Below are positions 13,362 to 15,188 of a stretch of DNA of 15,188 nucleotides, piece by piece (the stretch's first letter is position 1; every line of letters begins with the position of its first letter). Source of the stretch: Aphodousia faecalis (lineage in GTDB: Bacteria; Pseudomonadota; Gammaproteobacteria; Burkholderiales; Burkholderiaceae_F); NCBI GenBank assembly GCA_018712705.1, contig DVGM01000048.1:1-15188 (forward strand), given 5' to 3'. The notes beneath the pieces are model-generated. The model saw nothing but the letters and a program-made list of their open reading frames with translations. It was not told where the DNA came from and ran no database searches. The position numbers and the translations under genes are program-made.

Positions 13362-13588
13362 GGAAATTTCCCACAATTGCCACTTTTTTAAGCAATGAGT
13401 TAACTCCCTGTTCCACTTGAGTTTTCTTACAAAAATGTGAAAGTTATTCACAATTTCTGTGGATAACTTGAATAAATCAAAATTCTGTCCAAAGTGGGAA
13501 AACCCTCATTGATTTTTAGCTAAAAACAATAAAACTCAAAATAATGAGGGTTATTTATATATATAAGTGGGACTTTATTGCACTTTGG
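13362..13588. other. Palindrome-dense convergent intergenic region
   Basis: No gene lies between the repeat protein and creA. The stretch holds GGAAATTTCC (13362-13371), GAGTTAACTC (13397-13406), a DnaA-box dyad (13441-13469), TTTTTAGCTAAAAA (13513-13526), and an AACCCTCATT/AATGAGGGTT pair (13501-13510 with 13543-13552). The last pair is itself enclosed by CCAAAGTG/CACTTTGG (13489-13496 with 13581-13588). An alternating TATATATATA tract follows at about 13555. Part may act as the transcription end for both convergent genes. Confidence 0.6.
13441..13469. promoter_or_regulatory. Inverted pair of DnaA boxes
   Basis: TTATTCACA (13444-13452) and TGTGGATAA (13458-13466, a perfect reverse TTATCCACA) are 5 bases apart. 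They are extended by AAG and CTT into a 12-bp inverted repeat with one mismatch. Both match the TTATNCACA consensus. Titration or regulatory site is as likely as any replication role. Confidence 0.55.
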
Positions 13589-14060
13589 GAAGTGGCTTAA
13601 TGTAGCCTTCTGTCCCAAAAAGCGGAATCGCAGAGAGGGAATGATGGAAACTGCCACTTGTTTCTTTGGTGGAGTAAGCAACATATAAAAGCGTTTGAGA
13701 TTCTGCATCATAGATACGGCGAATCTTCATATTTTTCAGCAACACGCTCTTTGAGCGCTTAAAGATTACTTCTCCCGATTTACTTTTATCAATAGCCTCA
13801 ATCATCTGGCGTGTGATAGGGCCCGTTCGGTGGCATTCAATGGAATTGTTGGACGGATCGCTCAATGACAAATTTGCCTCTATGCTAGCCACATAACAGG
13901 TCACTCCTGTCACCACAGGATCTGTAAAGCGATTAATTTTGATGTCTTTAAACGTAAAAATACCCAACGAAACATCGCCGACATCCTCTTCGCCGCAACC
14001 GGTTAAACCTACCAATGCGGCGGCAAGGACCAATAAGCATTTGCCTTTTGTTAATTTCAT
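13575..14060 (-). CDS. creA: CreA-family protein, predicted lipoprotein
   Basis: A 161-residue exported protein of the CreA family, whose function is not established. Alignment with E. coli CreA by recall: IKINRFTDPVVTGVTCYVAS resembles its FDDPDVKNVTCYVS region, IECHRTGPI resembles ISCQQVGPI, then GEVIFKRSKSVLLKNMKIRRIYD and TLLYVAYS, and the late SAIP. Unlike E. coli CreA it has a lipobox, L19-T20-G21-C22, after a hydrophobic signal (CLLVLAAALVG), so it is probably lipid-anchored; Gly at +2 favours the outer membrane. The start at ATG 14060 forms an ATGA overlap with the stop of the upstream MFS gene; ATG 14066 and 14072 are in frame alternatives. The GGGG before it may serve as ribosome site. 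With the transporter broken, translation of creA may rely on this site alone. Confidence 0.88.
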   Translation of the reverse strand: MKLTKGKCLLVLAAALVGLTGCGEEDVGDVSLGIFTFKDIKINRFTDPVVTGVTCYVASIEANLSLSDPSNNSIECHRTGPITRQMIEAIDKSKSGEVIFKRSKSVLLKNMKIRRIYDAESQTLLYVAYSTKETSGSFHHSLSAIPLFGTEGYIKPLPKVQ

Positions 14061-14879
14061 TGCCATCCCCAAAAATCTACTTTTTGTCGAAAAATATTAC
14101 TCGAAAAAGACACAATTACCAAAAAGGCCGCAAGCATTAATAAGGCAGTAGAAAGACTGGTGACTTTTGCGATGAATCCAATAAGTGCCGGGCCTGTCAA
14201 AAGTCCTGCATAACCTAAAGTTGTCACAGCAGCAAGCGCCAAACTCATTAGCATTTCGTTTTGATCCGCTGTACTGGCAAAGGCAATCGGAATGACGTTG
14301 GCTAATCCTAGTCCCAACGCAAAAAAGAGTATGACAACAAGCCAAATGTGAGGCAATAGGACACATCCCGTTAACATGAGAACGCCAATCAGACAACCAT
14401 ATCGCACACAATTTCTGGGACCTGCATACGCAATTAATTTGTCGCCAATGAGACGCATGAGGGTCATGGCCGTAGAGAAAGCTGCAAAGGCAAAACCAGC
14501 GTTTTCAATCACAGCCGACTTTTCTTCGACCAAGAAAACACCACCCCAGTCAAGCACCGCCCCTTCTACCATAAAAAGCAAAAAAACAAATCAATCCCAA
14601 CCAAAGCACGAAAGCTCTTGGCCAAACAAAAGATTGGGATACACCTTGAGCTTTGCCTGCGTCAGGTAGAAGGGAATTGACCGAGAATCCCCAAATAATG
14701 ATACAAATCAGCAGCCAAACGCCTGAGGCATAAAGTAATTCAATCCCGACATTGAGAAGAGTTGCCATCGCTAAAGCGCCAACCACGCTTCCCAGTGAAT
14801 ACAGAGCGTGAAACCCGGCAATCAGGCGTTTTTCGCTTCGATGATCTACTTCAACAGCGTGTACATTCATCGAAACTTG
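14057..14879 (-). pseudogene. MFS transporter (YbjJ-like), frameshifted and 5'-truncated
   Basis: The remnant of an inner-membrane major-facilitator transporter. Two minus-strand frames together match the last two thirds of YbjJ-like proteins. The 5' part starts QVSMNVHAVEVDHRSEKR and has FHALYSLGSVVGALAM, as in YbjJ's NVEGAAVER and HGFYSLG region. The 3' part starts MVEGAVLDWGGVFL and runs to the stop. The frames change at a run of seven A (plus strand 14580-14586); six would join them as GLICFLLFMVEGAVLDW. About 120 N-terminal residues (TM1-3) are absent: sequence 5' of about 14880 is unrelated. So there are two independent lesions. A sequencing error could explain the frameshift but not the truncation. 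It overlaps creA by 4 bases, an old operon arrangement. Substrate unknown. Confidence 0.87.
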
Positions 14880-15147
14880 AAGCTCCCTCGTATGAATACG
14901 AAGGATTCACTTTGACCAACAAAAAGCTTTTCAAGCGGAGATGCTCACGCAGCGCTCGGCTTGACGTCACTTTTTGCACAAAGTGTTCGCGATAAACTCC
15001 TTACCCGCTCCTTCGGCTTTTCAACCTCCGGACTCGTGAGTCTCGGAACCTCTTTCGACGTTCCTTGATCGTTACGAAGTTCATGTCGGCATAGACCGCT
15101 ATCGCTCAACAGCGCTTCCGCAGTCGCCCACTCGTTTAACAAGCGGG
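14880..15147. other. Unassigned 270-bp stretch replacing the transporter 5' end
   Basis: No gene is recognised. Frames on both strands are short (minus 14945-15142, 65 codons; plus 15068-15181, a tail ending LVLKKVDTF) and show no known family. A small hairpin, CACTTT-TTGCAC-AAAGTG, lies at about 14967-14984. The sequence begins where homology to the MFS gene stops and ends at a candidate insertion-sequence terminus, so it is probably imported or rearranged DNA. Confidence 0.4.
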
Positions 15148-15172
15148 TGTCTTGTCCTGAAAAAAGTTGACA
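15148..15172. mobile_element. Candidate terminal inverted repeat of an IS3-family (IS150-type) element
   Basis: The 25 bases start TGTCTTGTCC and finish AAAAAAGTTGACA. This follows the pattern of IS150-type ends as recalled (TGTACTG..CCC, an A-run, then GTTGGACA), and matches their length. The element would extend rightwards out of the window; the other end and the transposase are not visible. Confidence 0.35.
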
Positions 15173-15188
15173 CTTTTTGATTAGTAAA

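Noticed and set aside
13357..13575. Full chromosomal origin (oriC)
   Set aside because: Only two good DnaA boxes, convergent flanking genes, and no dnaA, dnaN, gidA or rpmH nearby. Kept only as a DnaA-box pair.
14945..15142. 65-codon minus-strand frame near the right end
   Set aside because: No recognisable family, no ribosome site, and the competing plus-strand frames are equally plausible.

Overview
The window looks like chromosomal DNA of a Gram-negative betaproteobacterium, most plausibly a gut-associated Sutterellaceae (Parasutterella/Turicimonas/Sutterella type). This is inferred from a Neisseria/Burkholderia-type trimeric porin ending in Phe, outer-membrane barrels with N-terminal signal peptides, a type A RNase P RNA, a C5-pathway hemL and moderate GC. 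No 16S rRNA or other species marker is present, so the taxonomy is inference.

Layout. 143-2257 (-) is an ADP-forming acetate/acyl-CoA synthetase. 2468-3814 (+) is an MscS-type channel that ends at a bidirectional terminator shared with the convergent porin gene (3885-5075, -). A very AT-rich 370-bp gap separates the porin from a ferrous-iron operon, feoA-feoA-feoB (5448-8297, +), which ends at strong hairpins. Facing it on the minus strand is rnpB (about 8579-8895); its -10 box lies in the last codons of a sodium:solute symporter gene (8900-10243, -). Divergent from the symporter is a GTG-started gene (10398-11555, +) whose product joins a complete PagP lipid A palmitoyltransferase domain to an OmpW-like barrel. 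hemL (11565-12851, +) follows 9 bp later and ends at a terminator. Next come a small secreted 17-residue-repeat protein (12964-13356, +), a palindrome-dense convergent gap with two inverted DnaA boxes, a creA-like lipoprotein gene (13575-14060, -), and a YbjJ-like MFS transporter gene broken by a one-base frameshift and a 5' truncation (14057 to about 14879, -). The last 300 bases hold no recognisable gene and end in what resembles the terminal repeat of an IS150-type insertion sequence.

How it fits together. The genes are mostly independent units: energy metabolism (acyl-CoA synthetase), osmotic safety (MscS), outer-membrane permeability and remodelling (porin, PagP-OmpW), and iron uptake with the first committed heme-precursor step (FeoAB, HemL). 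The most unusual item is the PagP-OmpW double-barrel protein. The most structured non-coding stretches are 13357-13590 and the rnpB 3' trailer. The right end shows gene decay next to a likely mobile-element boundary.
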